DNA of 64,000 bases from the NCBI RefSeq assembly GCF_000307775.2, contig NZ_KK020676.1, positions 2,628,341 through 2,692,340 of the forward strand, given 5' to 3'. Source of the DNA: Stutzerimonas stutzeri KOS6 (GTDB lineage Bacteria > Pseudomonadota > Gammaproteobacteria > Pseudomonadales > Pseudomonadaceae). Of the stretch, positions 26,577 to 36,927 are shown piece by piece; the first letter of the stretch is position 1; every line of letters starts with the position of its first letter. The translations under genes and the position numbers were made by a program. Below the pieces are notes generated by a model, which did not search any database, was not told the DNA's origin, and was given only the letters and a program-made list of their open reading frames with translations.

Positions 26577-29105
26577 TCACTTACCGGCTGGCGTCAGCAG
26601 CAGACGCTTGTCGCCATAGATCTTGGCGAGATTCTCCGCCTTGAACGGGAAGCTCATGTACTGCGCCTGCATCCAGGCGTCGATGCCATCTGCGTAGTGT
26701 GGGCTGGCAGGATTGCCAGACTGGCCCGAACTGTTGAGGCCGATCATGGGCTCGTCACGATTGAAGTCGACGACGAGGCGCATCGCCGGGATCAACCAGG
26801 TATCGAAGTCCGCCCCCATACTGTAGGCCGAAGCGTTCAACGTGCTGTGATCGCCGCCCAGGGCGTAGGGGCCGCGATCGAGGTAGCCGCCCAGGGCGTT
26901 GATCTTGCTTCGCTGGCCTGCCGGCATGTGCGGCGCCAGTTGCGTCGCGCCAGAGGTCCAGCTGGCGGTGTGCAGCCTGCCCCACTGCCAAGCACTGCGC
27001 TCGCTGCCCAGGCGGCTTTCCAGCAGTTCCACGGCAGCCGCGAGGCTGCGCGCCAGGATTGCCGGCTTGTCTTCGATCTGCGCGGTGCGCTGGTCGTTCC
27101 AGAACGGGCTGTCTTCGCGGCCGAGCAGATGGTCGGCCTGGGCCGAGTAGGAGGTATTGGCGGCCTGTACCAGGGCACGCCAGGCCGGAGCGTCCTGCGG
27201 ACCTAACTCGTCGAGGAAGATTTGCCGCGCGCTTTCATGCAGGAAGGCGCCATACAGCGCGGCATCGGCCGAATCCGCAGCCAGCTTGCCGTCGAACGCC
27301 AGCAGTCGATCCAGCGCCTCTCGCGCCTTGCCGCGCCCCTCAGCCGGCAAGGCATCGATCGCCTGACGCAGCGGGCCGGCCATGCCCGGCGCTTCGAGCA
27401 TCGCCCTCAGCTTGGCGGCGAACGGTGTCACCTGGTCATATTGCATGGCGATGGTGCTGCGCGTGTCGTGCTGGCCCCGTCCGGCCAGTTCAGACAGGCG
27501 CTCGTAGCGCTCAGGGCCATACCAGGAACTGGACAGCTGCATCCCGTAGCCACGCGGCACGCTGCGCTGGTTGGCGGTGCCGAGCCAGCCCTGCACAGGG
27601 TCCTGGTCATAGGGGTGCAGCATCGGGTCGGCGAAGCCATCCCAGTCATAACGGTTATCCCAGCCGGGCGATGGCACCAGGCCCAGCCCTTCGCGGCGAT
27701 TGGGGAAGCGACCGGTGACCTGCCAGCCGATGCTCTGTCGGTCGGCGAACACCAGGTTCAGCGCGGTCGCGCGAATTTCGCGGGTCGCCTCGAAAGCCTG
27801 GTCCACCGACTGCGCGCGGGACAGATCGAAGAACGCGTCCAGCGTACGATCGGCCTCCCGCTGCGTGGTCTTGAGCGCAAGGCCGTAACCGCTGCTCAAC
27901 TGCAATGGCTGCAAGGGCACCTTGCGCTCGCCCAGCGCGGTATTCAGCAACGGGCCGTTGCGGGTTTCGTAGATGGTTTCGCGGATCGGCCGCTCGCCTT
28001 TGACGAAATAGGTTTCGTGCCGCTCGCGGGCCGGCAGCCATTTGCCGTCGGCCAGGTACATCAGCCGTGTGCCTTCACGGCGCACCTGCTCGAGATAGAG
28101 ATCCTGGTTGTCGCCCATGACCATGGTCATGCCCCAGCCGAGCTTGCCATTGAAGCCCGCCACCACCGCGGGCACCCCGGCGATGGTGACGCCGGCAGCC
28201 TGGAATTTCGGCGCGCGTATCTGCACGAAATTCCAGAACGAGGGCATCGACAGCGGCAGATGCGTATCGTTGGCCAGAATCGGCTTGCCGTTGCGACTGT
28301 TGCTGCCGGCGATGGCCCAGTTGTTCGAGGCAGCCATGCCGGTCGGCCCCAACGCCGCCAGTTGCCGTGCGGCCTGTTCGAGCGCGACCAACCCAGGCAG
28401 CGAGCCAGCCAGCGCCAGCCCCTTGAGCTTGTCGGCCTCATCGAACGGCAGCGCCTCGTCCGGGTAGATCGGCAGCAGCCAGGCCAGCTTGTCGCTGCCT
28501 ATCTTCTGCGCCAACAGCAACGCCGCGACCTCTTCCTGCAGGTTCTGCGACAACCCGAAGTTGAGCAGGCAGAACACCAGCACCGAGTCTTCGGGCTTCC
28601 AGTAATCGGGCCTGTAGCCGGACTCGGCAAGATCCATCGGCAACCTGTCGCGATGGCGATACAGGTAGGCGTTCACGCCACGGGCGTATACCTCGAAGAA
28701 TTTCTTCATGCGCGGCGACGACTCGCGGTAGAGCAGTTCAGCACTCTGCCGCAGGTTGACGGCACGCATGAAGCGGTCGGTCTCCAGTACGCCGGGGCCA
28801 ACCATTTCGGCCAGTCGACCCTGGGCCATCAGACGCAGGCTGACCATCTGGCTCAGGCGATCGGTTGCGTGCACATAACCCATCGCGAACAGCGCATCGT
28901 GAAACGTCGACGTTTCGATCAGCGGCATGCCCAGCGAGTTGCGCCGGATGCTCGCACTGCCGGCCAGCCCGGTCAGCGGCTGGATGCCCTGCTCAGGTGG
29001 CAGGCTGGCGCTGTAGCGATTGTCGAGATAGGCCTGACAGCCGCCCAGGCCGAGCGTGACCCCCAGCGTCAGACGAACCAGGACGAACGGCAGACGCAGA
29101 GACAT
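26577..29105 (-). CDS. Penicillin acylase family lipoprotein
   Basis: 842-residue Ntn-hydrolase precursor. It begins [20 protein letters not shown] with a lipobox ending LGGC (Cys23), predicting outer- or inner-membrane lipidation. An alpha chain and spacer precede the autocatalytic site [11 protein letters not shown], where Ser260 becomes the N-terminal nucleophile of the beta chain. Later motifs such as [11 protein letters not shown] and [24 protein letters not shown] are typical. Relatives cleave amides, including beta-lactam side chains or acyl-homoserine lactones; a quorum-quenching role (PvdQ/QuiP-like) is possible but unproven. AGGAGT precedes ATG 29105; longer readings up to 29471 lack conservation. 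Confidence 0.87.
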   Translation of the reverse strand: MSLRLPFVLVRLTLGVTLGLGGCQAYLDNRYSASLPPEQGIQPLTGLAGSASIRRNSLGMPLIETSTFHDALFAMGYVHATDRLSQMVSLRLMAQGRLAEMVGPGVLETDRFMRAVNLRQSAELLYRESSPRMKKFFEVYARGVNAYLYRHRDRLPMDLAESGYRPDYWKPEDSVLVFCLLNFGLSQNLQEEVAALLLAQKIGSDKLAWLLPIYPDEALPFDEADKLKGLALAGSLPGLVALEQAARQLAALGPTGMAASNNWAIAGSNSRNGKPILANDTHLPLSMPSFWNFVQIRAPKFQAAGVTIAGVPAVVAGFNGKLGWGMTMVMGDNQDLYLEQVRREGTRLMYLADGKWLPARERHETYFVKGERPIRETIYETRNGPLLNTALGERKVPLQPLQLSSGYGLALKTTQREADRTLDAFFDLSRAQSVDQAFEATREIRATALNLVFADRQSIGWQVTGRFPNRREGLGLVPSPGWDNRYDWDGFADPMLHPYDQDPVQGWLGTANQRSVPRGYGMQLSSSWYGPERYERLSELAGRGQHDTRSTIAMQYDQVTPFAAKLRAMLEAPGMAGPLRQAIDALPAEGRGKAREALDRLLAFDGKLAADSADAALYGAFLHESARQIFLDELGPQDAPAWRALVQAANTSYSAQADHLLGREDSPFWNDQRTAQIEDKPAILARSLAAAVELLESRLGSERSAWQWGRLHTASWTSGATQLAPHMPAGQRSKINALGGYLDRGPYALGGDHSTLNASAYSMGADFDTWLIPAMRLVVDFNRDEPMIGLNSSGQSGNPASPHYADGIDAWMQAQYMSFPFKAENLAKIYGDKRLLLTPAGK

Positions 29106-29176
29106 CGGAGACTCCTGTGCGAGCTTGGCAGGAAACAGTGCTAACAGATTAGAGAATGCGCGCCGGAGAAGATCGA

Positions 29177-29638
29177 TCAGGCCGCGTCGCGGGATTTTGG
29201 CAGAGCCTCGTCGAGCAGCCAACGGGCAGAGCGCCGTGCCTCGGCCTTGTGCTGCAGCTCCAGCGCGCTGAAATGCGCCTCGTGACGGCGACGCTCGCTC
29301 TTGTCCAGAGCCTTCCAGGCGGCATGGGTAGGTACCTGCTCGGTCGCCTCGAACAGCTGCTGGAAAACCTGGCAACGCGGATGCTGGCCCAAGGAGGCGT
29401 CGTAATTGTCGAGCAACACCTTGATGCGGATGGCACCTTCGATGAGAGGCAACTGCTCGTCCAGCAGGCAACTGGCAAGAATTCGCAGATCCTCTGCCAG
29501 TGCCGTCTGCTGCTGCGCGCGCGCCTCGGCCTGCAAGCGCTCATTGCGCCAGACACGACGCCAGAGATACAGCGCATATGCGCCCAACGCCGCGATCAGC
29601 AGCGCCGCGATGACGAGCAGGCTCAGCGAAAGACTCAT
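29177..29638 (-). CDS. DUF2489 membrane-anchored protein
   Basis: 153 residues with an N-terminal transmembrane helix (about 3-25, [24 protein letters not shown]) followed by a long charged helical domain on the cytoplasmic side. [29 protein letters not shown] is the DUF2489 core. Function unknown. ATG 29638 puts the helix at the N-terminus. Seven bases separate it from the SEC-C gene upstream, so the two are probably one operon. Confidence 0.78.
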   Translation of the reverse strand: MSLSLSLLVIAALLIAALGAYALYLWRRVWRNERLQAEARAQQQTALAEDLRILASCLLDEQLPLIEGAIRIKVLLDNYDASLGQHPRCQVFQQLFEATEQVPTHAAWKALDKSERRRHEAHFSALELQHKAEARRSARWLLDEALPKSRDAA

Positions 29639-29645
29639 GAGCGTT

Positions 29646-29834
29646 TCAGGCGCCGTGGCATTTCTTGTACTTCTTCTGGCTGCCACAAGGGCACGGATCA
29701 TTGCGGCCGACATCCTTCAGCGGATTGCGCACCGGCTCGTGATTGTGATTGCAGTGCGGCCCATGGACGTGGTGATGGTCATGCTCGTGACCGTGATCGC
29801 AGTCGGGACCATGCACATGGGGTTCGTGATTCAT
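29646..29834 (-). CDS. Histidine-rich SEC-C zinc-binding small protein
   Basis: 62 residues. The first half is extremely His-rich (about 14 His, with [17 protein letters not shown]), the second half is a complete SEC-C motif ([19 protein letters not shown]) that binds zinc through three Cys and one Cys/His. SEC-C is the domain at the end of SecA that binds SecB. The His-rich part suggests metal storage or delivery (inference). It is the middle gene of a three-gene minus-strand group. Confidence 0.85.
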   Translation of the reverse strand: MNHEPHVHGPDCDHGHEHDHHHVHGPHCNHNHEPVRNPLKDVGRNDPCPCGSQKKYKKCHGA

Positions 29835-29841
29835 CTGGTTA

Positions 29842-30339
29842 CTACTCCGGAATAAAGTTGCCGGGGATTATCTCGCCAGCGGTGGAAATGTGCACGCGCC
29901 GCCCGGCCATCAGGCCGGTCTTGAGCTCGCCAACCAGCCGGTAGCTGATCGGACGATCAGGCTTTTCCAGCAGCCGCACGATGTACTTCATATGGCGCCA
30001 GAGATTGGTGTGCACCGGAACCTCGTAATACTCGAAGCTGTTGGCAGGTACGGTCAGCCAGCCGTTGGACTCGCCACTGGCCAGCTCTATGTCGTTGAGA
30101 TGAACGTTGTAGACCAGTCCACGTACCGGCAAGCTGTGATCGTTGGGGTTGTCGATACGAAAGCGCAGCATGAACTGCTGTTCCAGCAAGCGCGCCTTGA
30201 TGATATCGACCCTGGCGAGTTCGACGCCTGGATCTTTGAAATCCCCCGAGAACCAGGTCGAGCAACCAGCCATGGCACCAAGCAGACTCAGCATCACGAC
30301 GGTTCTAAGAATTCTTGTTGTGTGTGCCTGGCAAAACAT
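29842..30339 (-). CDS. LEA14/WHy-domain lipoprotein
   Basis: 165 residues. A signal peptide leads to lipobox AMAGC near residue 26 ([14 protein letters not shown]). The rest is a LEA-2/WHy beta-sandwich: [37 protein letters not shown] and VPANS, the domain of water-stress and hypersensitive-response proteins. Probably periplasmic, lipid-anchored; function unknown. GGAG stands before ATG 30339. Eight bases separate it from the SEC-C gene. Confidence 0.85.
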   Translation of the reverse strand: MFCQAHTTRILRTVVMLSLLGAMAGCSTWFSGDFKDPGVELARVDIIKARLLEQQFMLRFRIDNPNDHSLPVRGLVYNVHLNDIELASGESNGWLTVPANSFEYYEVPVHTNLWRHMKYIVRLLEKPDRPISYRLVGELKTGLMAGRRVHISTAGEIIPGNFIPE

Positions 30340-30488
30340 TCCGGTACTCCATAGGACAGCCAAGTGTAACAAGCAGCATGGCCGCCGCAATGGGGGGCAA
30401 GCGCAAAAATAGCAGTCTCAGGTGGCAATATGACAACATCGTTGCAGCCAGGCCCTCCACAGCCACTGTCGCCACGCTGAACGAACAA

Positions 30489-32247
<1,759 letters not shown>

Positions 32248-32261
32248 ATGCAGACGTATTC

Positions 32262-32786
32262 CTATTCGAGTTCGGCGGCAGCCCAGCCTGGACAGGACGC
32301 CTCATCGATGCACACCACACAGCGGGGCGGCACCTGTGGAAAGAGCTTGAGCAGATCTGCATTGCGCATGCGGATACAGCCATGGGAAAGCGGTACGCCC
32401 ATGGGCTCGCAATCGGGCGTGCCATGGATGTAGATATAGCGACGGAAGGTATCGACCGACCCCATGCGATTGACGCCCGGCTCGCATCCACTGAGCCAGA
32501 GAATACGGCTCAGAATCCAGTCTCGGCCGGGACAATGCTCGTGAAGCTCTGCAGACCAGACCTCACCGCTCCAGCGCCGACCGCGCAACACAGCGCCCTC
32601 AGGCAGGCCGTCACCGATGCGTGCACGCACCTGATGCAGGCCGCGCGGGGTGCAACCGGAGCCATTCAGCTCGCCGACGCCATTGCGCGCGGTGGACACA
32701 GGCAAGCGCAAACGCAGCAGCCCATCGGTAAAACCGTAGAGCTGCTGATCGGCGATGGAAACATGCAGAAAATCGAGAATAGCCAT
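32262..32786 (-). CDS. L,D-transpeptidase (YkuD) without signal peptide
   Basis: 174 residues. The YkuD domain occupies most of the chain and ends with YIYIHGTPDCEPMGVPLSHGCIRM, holding catalytic His and Cys in SHGC. The gene begins MAILDFLHVSIADQQLYGF with no signal peptide or membrane helix, unlike the periplasmic cross-linking enzymes. It may act on cytoplasmic recycled peptides, where its neighbour NagZ works, or be exported by another route (inference). 14 bases separate it from nagZ. Confidence 0.85.
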   Translation of the reverse strand: MAILDFLHVSIADQQLYGFTDGLLRLRLPVSTARNGVGELNGSGCTPRGLHQVRARIGDGLPEGAVLRGRRWSGEVWSAELHEHCPGRDWILSRILWLSGCEPGVNRMGSVDTFRRYIYIHGTPDCEPMGVPLSHGCIRMRNADLLKLFPQVPPRCVVCIDEASCPGWAAAELE

Positions 32787-32825
32787 GGGCCGCTAGCTTA
32801 GCCGATCCCCCAGCGGGCTTGCAGC

Positions 32826-33533
32826 TCAAGCCTTCGCCTGAACGACCGCCGCACTGCGTCGCGCGATGGGCTGCGCTTTGACCAGGCTCGCATCATCGAC
32901 GCCACTGTCGGCGCGCATGCCGGCCGCGAGAAACGGCACCATCATGCGCATCACCTGCTCGATGGACGTCCTGACACCAAAATCGTTTTCGGAGATCGCA
33001 CGCAGCGCCTTGATGCCCGACATGCTGAACGCTGCCGCGCCGAGCATGAAGTGCACGCGCCAGAACAGCTCGATTGGCGGAATAGCCGGCGCAGCATCGT
33101 GGACCTTGAGCATGTAGCGGCGAAATACCTTGCCGTACATGTCTTCAAGGTAACGCCGCAAGTGCCCCTGACTCTGGCTGAACGACAGACCCAGCAGACG
33201 CATGAAGATGGACAGGTCGTCCCCGCTGCGCGGCTTGACCGCCAGGGCCTGCTCGACAAGTATCTCCAGCAGCTCTTCAAGTGTGTCCTGCTTGTCGGCC
33301 AGGGACTCGCGACGATCCAGTTCACGTTCCAGGCTCGCACAGAAAGGACCCAGAAAGCGCGAAAACACCGCCTGGATCAGGGCTTTCTTCGAGCCGAAGT
33401 GGTAGTTCACCGCCGCCAGGTTCACCCCGGCCTTGCTGGTGATCAGACGAAGCGAGGTTTCAGCGAAGCCTTTTTCCGCGAACAGCTGTTCCGCTGCATC
33501 AAGAATGCGCTCAACTGTTTCCGACTGCGCCAT
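32826..33533 (-). CDS. psrA: TetR-family regulator PsrA
   Basis: 235 residues. TetR helix-turn-helix at roughly 7-52 (ILDAAEQLFAEKGFAETSLRLITSK and AVNYHFGSKKALI), large ligand-binding C-terminal domain. In Pseudomonas PsrA senses long-chain fatty acids, represses its own gene and fad genes, and activates rpoS. Position between nagZ/LDT and lexA is the standard one (PA3006). ATG 33533 is selected; an upstream ATG at 33551 overlaps the operator. Two PsrA-type boxes stand just upstream. Confidence 0.93.
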   Translation of the reverse strand: MAQSETVERILDAAEQLFAEKGFAETSLRLITSKAGVNLAAVNYHFGSKKALIQAVFSRFLGPFCASLERELDRRESLADKQDTLEELLEILVEQALAVKPRSGDDLSIFMRLLGLSFSQSQGHLRRYLEDMYGKVFRRYMLKVHDAAPAIPPIELFWRVHFMLGAAAFSMSGIKALRAISENDFGVRTSIEQVMRMMVPFLAAGMRADSGVDDASLVKAQPIARRSAAVVQAKA

Positions 33534-33548
33534 GCCCCCTCCGAAAGA

Positions 33549-33575
33549 CAAACAACTGTTTGAAACTTACGTTTC
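33549..33575. promoter_or_regulatory. Tandem PsrA operators at psrA
   Basis: CAAACAACTGTTTG (33549-33562) and GAAACTTACGTTTC (33562-33575) are both exact matches to the PsrA consensus (C/G)AAAC-N4-GTTT(G/C), sharing one base. They lie 16 bases upstream of the psrA start, suiting autorepression. Confidence 0.88.
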
Positions 33576-33699
33576 ACCGACCGGCAAGTCAACCACGAAA
33601 CGTCCTGCGGCACTAGCGTCAATGTCGCAGTCGCGGTAGCCAACAAGTGAAACGAGGCAGTTCACCCTGAAAGAAACATTCGTTGCCAAGGCCCGATCA

Positions 33700-33734
33700 C
33701 TGTATATAATCCCAGTCACTGTATATAAGAACAG
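33700..33734 (+). promoter_or_regulatory. Two tandem LexA boxes before lexA
   Basis: CTGTATATAAGAACAG (33719-33734) is a full CTGT-N8-ACAG site; CTGTATATAATCCCAG (33700-33715) has one mismatch in the right half. They end 8 bases before the lexA start, and could also repress sulA downstream through the same transcript. Confidence 0.9.
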
Positions 33735-33742
33735 AGACCGCC

Positions 33743-34348
33743 ATGATCAAGCTGACGCCTCGCCAGACGGAAATCCTCGCGTTCATCAAGCGCTGCTTGG
33801 AAGACAACGGTTACCCACCAACCCGGGCGGAAATTGCGCAGGAGCTGGGCTTCAAATCGCCCAACGCTGCCGAGGAACACCTCAAGGCGCTCGCCCGCAA
33901 AGGCGCCATCGAGATGACGCCCGGCGCGTCCCGCGGGATACGCATCCCGGATTTCGAGCCTGCAGCCGAGAACGGCCTGCCGGTCATTGGCCGGGTGGCT
34001 GCCGGCGCCCCGATTCTGGCGCAGCAACACATTGAGGAATCCTGCCAGATCAGCCCTGGCTTTTTCCATCCGCGCGCGGACTATCTTCTACGCGTACACG
34101 GCATGAGCATGAAGGACGTCGGCATCTTCGACGGCGACCTGCTGGCCGTGCACACCACTCGCGAGGCGCGCAATGGCCAGATCGTGGTCGCCCGCGTCGG
34201 CGACGAGGTGACAGTGAAGCGCTTCAAGCGGGACGGCAAGAAGGTCTGGTTGCTGGCGGAAAACCCCGAGTTTTCGCCGATCGAGGTAGACCTCGAGCAT
34301 CAGGAACTGGTGATAGAAGGCTTGAGTGTCGGCGTCATACGTCGCTAA
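33743..34348 (+). CDS. lexA: SOS repressor LexA
   Basis: 201 residues. N-terminal winged helix ([33 protein letters not shown]), self-cleavage bond Ala87-Gly88 (VAAGAP), catalytic Ser122 (HGMSMKD) and Lys159 (VTVKR). Represses DNA-damage genes until RecA filaments trigger cleavage. Followed by sulA after 21 bases. Confidence 0.98.
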   Translation: MIKLTPRQTEILAFIKRCLEDNGYPPTRAEIAQELGFKSPNAAEEHLKALARKGAIEMTPGASRGIRIPDFEPAAENGLPVIGRVAAGAPILAQQHIEESCQISPGFFHPRADYLLRVHGMSMKDVGIFDGDLLAVHTTREARNGQIVVARVGDEVTVKRFKRDGKKVWLLAENPEFSPIEVDLEHQELVIEGLSVGVIRR

Positions 34349-34369
34349 TACGTCGCTTAGGAGAGGTTC

Positions 34370-34846
34370 ATGCAGTCCCAGACCAGCACTTCCCGACCCC
34401 AACTCTCGCTATTCGACGGTGTCATTGCACAAAGCCTGGCACCGTTCGGCAGCCTGAAACCACGCGCAAGACCCGAACAGGAAAAGGAATACCTGAGCGA
34501 GTTGAGCCTGAGCGGCAGCAGCCAGCATTGCCACCTGCTGCTAGCGCCCATCCTGCGTGAACTGGGTGACGCTGCCGACAGCCGCTGGCTGACACTGATC
34601 GCCCCTCCCGCTTTCCTTTCGCAGGGCTGGCTGCGCAAGTGCGGCCTGAATCGCGAACGCATCATTCTGCTGCAACCGCGCGACTCCAGCGGAGCCCTGG
34701 ATTTGGCCTGCAAGGCGCTGGCCTCGGGCTGCAGCCACACCGTTGTCAGCTGGCTCGGCCAACTTGACGAACCAACGCGCAGCAAGCTGTATGCAGCGTC
34801 CAGCCTGGGCGACGCTCAGAGCCTGAATATTCGTCTGGGTTGTTGA
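34370..34846 (+). CDS. sulA: SOS cell-division inhibitor SulA
   Basis: 158 residues. ISELSLSGSSQHCHLLLAP-type core (here YLSELSLSG), WLTLIAPPAFLSQGWL and the C-terminal SWLGQLDEPTRSKLYAAS match SulA, which binds FtsZ and blocks division during DNA damage; Lon removes it. Located after lexA, as in other Pseudomonas. It ends 68 bases before the convergent hypothetical at 34915. Confidence 0.93.
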   Translation: MQSQTSTSRPQLSLFDGVIAQSLAPFGSLKPRARPEQEKEYLSELSLSGSSQHCHLLLAPILRELGDAADSRWLTLIAPPAFLSQGWLRKCGLNRERIILLQPRDSSGALDLACKALASGCSHTVVSWLGQLDEPTRSKLYAASSLGDAQSLNIRLGC

Positions 34847-34914
34847 GCGGCCAAGCACAGGGAACGTGCAGCCATCGTGAGTGTGGGAAACGATTGCGTG
34901 GAAACGCCAGACCC

Positions 34915-35151
34915 TCAGTGAAGAACACGAGGCCCCTCTTCCTCACGCTCGAAATCGCCCTCCGACATGCGCCCGGCCATCTGTACACCCAGATTGAACA
35001 TCGCCTTGGCGATCTCGACATGCTGACCTTGCAGGAAAAGCTTGGCATCGTTGGAAAAATCCAGCGTCACCAGCACCTCTTCATCCTCGGCGCGACGAAG
35101 CACGATGCGCCCGTCAGGCAGTTCGACGATTTCCAGAAAAGACGTAGGCAT
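34915..35151 (-). CDS. Conserved hypothetical protein (PA3009-like position)
   Basis: 78 residues, no signal peptide or membrane helix: MPTSFLEIVELPDGRIVLRRA, then VTLDFSNDAKLFLQGQHVEIAKAMFNLGVQMAGRMS and an acidic tail. Position after sulA is where Pseudomonas carries a small conserved unknown. ATG 35151 is preferred over 35250, because the extension has no conserved character. Function not recognisable. Confidence 0.7.
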   Translation of the reverse strand: MPTSFLEIVELPDGRIVLRRAEDEEVLVTLDFSNDAKLFLQGQHVEIAKAMFNLGVQMAGRMSEGDFEREEEGPRVLH

Positions 35152-35423
35152 GGATCGGCTCCGCATGAAAGGCGGCCATTGTAACAGTCGACCGGCAACA
35201 GGACAGCCCTTGCCTACGCAAAGCGCCCCGCGCGCCTGGCCTGGGTGCACTCGCCGCCTTTGTGGGAGGCCCGACCTCGGGCGATGCGTTTGGGCCGGGA
35301 GTGCGCATTCTCTGAAACGCGGCTAATGCCGTCCGTGCAAATAAAACGCTGCATAGATCGAGAATCGCAACGTAGCATGTGACAAAAAAGACGGGCGCAA
35401 CGACATGCCCGACAAGGATCTGC

Positions 35424-36260
35424 ATGACGACTCGTACCCTGCTGCTCACCGCTCTGGCGATGCTGGCATTCGCCGGCAACTCGATACTGTGCCGCATCGC
35501 CTTGAGAGACACCGCCATCGACCCCGCCAGCTTCACAGGACTGCGCATCGTCGCCGGGGCGCTGACGCTCGGAGTGATGCTGCGCCTCGGCAAATCCGGG
35601 CCGCTGAGTGGCGACTGGTTCAGTGCGTTCGCATTGTTCGTCTATGCGGCAGCCTTTTCCTTCGCCTATATCGGACTGGATGCCGGCGCAGGCGCCCTGC
35701 TGCTCTTCGGCGCCGTGCAATTGAGCATGCTCGCCTGGGGCCTGCTGCAGGGCGAGCGCTTCAGTGCCGGTCAGGTTGCCGGCTTATTACTCGCACTGAG
35801 CGGCCTGATGATCCTGCTCCTGCCGGGAAGCACCGCGCCTGCGCTCGATAGCGCCATGCTGATGCTGCTGTCCGGCGTGGCCTGGGGCGTTTACTCGCTG
35901 CGCGGGAGAGGCACAGCCAACCCGCTCGCGTCGACCGCGGGCAACTTCATCAGGGCTGTTCCGTTCGCGGCACTGCTATGCCTGGTACTGCTGGGACAGC
36001 AGCAGTGGGACAGGATGGGCGCCATCTATGCCATCCTGTCCGGCGCAGTGACCTCGGGCATCGGCTACGCCATCTGGTACGCCGCCATGCCTGGCCTGGC
36101 AGCCATACAGGCCGCCAGCGTGCAACTGAGCGTGCCGCTCCTGACCGCCACGGCTGGCGCCCTGCTGCTGGGCGAAGCAATGACGGCGACGCTGATGCTG
36201 TCCGGCGCGGCGATTCTGGGTGGTATCGCCCTGGTGCTGACCATCAGGCACCGCGGCTGA
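35424..36260 (+). CDS. EamA/DMT-superfamily transporter
   Basis: 278 residues, about ten hydrophobic helices in two EamA repeats: MTTRTLLLTALAMLAFAGNS in the first, SVPLLTATAGALLLGEAMT with GEAMTATLMLSGAAILGG in the second. Inner-membrane exporter of small molecules; substrate unknown. AAGGA precedes ATG 35424. It is inserted between the sulA-linked gene and the PA3010-like gene of the core order, with a 272-base upstream gap. Confidence 0.88.
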   Translation: MTTRTLLLTALAMLAFAGNSILCRIALRDTAIDPASFTGLRIVAGALTLGVMLRLGKSGPLSGDWFSAFALFVYAAAFSFAYIGLDAGAGALLLFGAVQLSMLAWGLLQGERFSAGQVAGLLLALSGLMILLLPGSTAPALDSAMLMLLSGVAWGVYSLRGRGTANPLASTAGNFIRAVPFAALLCLVLLGQQQWDRMGAIYAILSGAVTSGIGYAIWYAAMPGLAAIQAASVQLSVPLLTATAGALLLGEAMTATLMLSGAAILGGIALVLTIRHRG

Positions 36261-36272
36261 TACCCCGCCCCG

Positions 36273-36791
36273 TCACCACTCGGTGAGCGACTCGCGAAAG
36301 CGCAACGCCAAGCCCTTGAGATTCTGCCGCCAGGCCTCCAGCTCGGCACGCGCCAGCGGAGGCGTTTCATCTTCGATACTGACCGCCTCGATCAGCGGCT
36401 GGCGCGGGTCGGTCTTGACCTTCGCCGGGGCACGAGGCGGCATGAACAGCTGTGCGTAGGCGGCAAGCAACTGGCCGAGCCAGGTGTCTGGCTGCTCCGA
36501 CAACTCCAGCAATTCGGCGAGCTCCGGACTCGGCGCTGCCTCAAGCACGCTACGTGTCAGAAAGGCCTCGACTACCGGCGCATCCGCACCTGGCGATCGG
36601 TAGTAACCGGCGATTTCATGGCAAAGTCCAAGCAAGGCGCCGTAGAGGTGGAACAGGCAAGCCTCGCGCTCAGCCTGGATCAAGCCCTGAGAACTCATCG
36701 AAACGGACTCTTCGGCCTTGCGCCAGCTGTCCAGTGACAAGCCGGCGAAGAAGATCTTCTGGTTGGTGCGCGTGTAGAGCTCGTGAGCCAT
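36273..36791 (-). CDS. DUF6586-like conserved hypothetical (PA3010 position)
   Basis: 172 residues beginning MAHELYTRTNQKIFFAGLSLDSWRKAE, rich in helix, with a HLYGALLGLCHEIAGYYR segment; no signal peptide or membrane helix. It occupies the slot between sulA-side genes and topA where Pseudomonas has a conserved unknown. I recall the family only by position and look, so function is open. Confidence 0.65.
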   Translation of the reverse strand: MAHELYTRTNQKIFFAGLSLDSWRKAEESVSMSSQGLIQAEREACLFHLYGALLGLCHEIAGYYRSPGADAPVVEAFLTRSVLEAAPSPELAELLELSEQPDTWLGQLLAAYAQLFMPPRAPAKVKTDPRQPLIEAVSIEDETPPLARAELEAWRQNLKGLALRFRESLTEW

Positions 36792-36846
36792 GGCATGCTC
36801 TCCGAAAGAAGATGAACAGAGAATGAACCTTCACAGGTTGTCGCAC

Positions 36847-36877
36847 CGGATCGGCTGACGAAGCGCCAGCCGATCCG
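36847..36877 (-). terminator. Terminator-like hairpin downstream of topA
   Basis: Perfect 11-bp stem (CGGATCGGCTG / CAGCCGATCCG) with a nine-base loop, 50 bases beyond the topA stop. No U-tract follows on either strand, so it is weak as an intrinsic terminator. Confidence 0.4.
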
Positions 36878-36927
36878 AAGAACGCGCTATGCCCGGCCGA
36901 TCCGCTTGGCGGTCGACCGGAGCGAGA

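Noticed and set aside
29842-30390. Longer start of the WHy lipoprotein at 30390
   Set aside because: The extension has no signal-peptide logic, while GGAG precedes ATG 30339 and a lipobox follows at the right distance.
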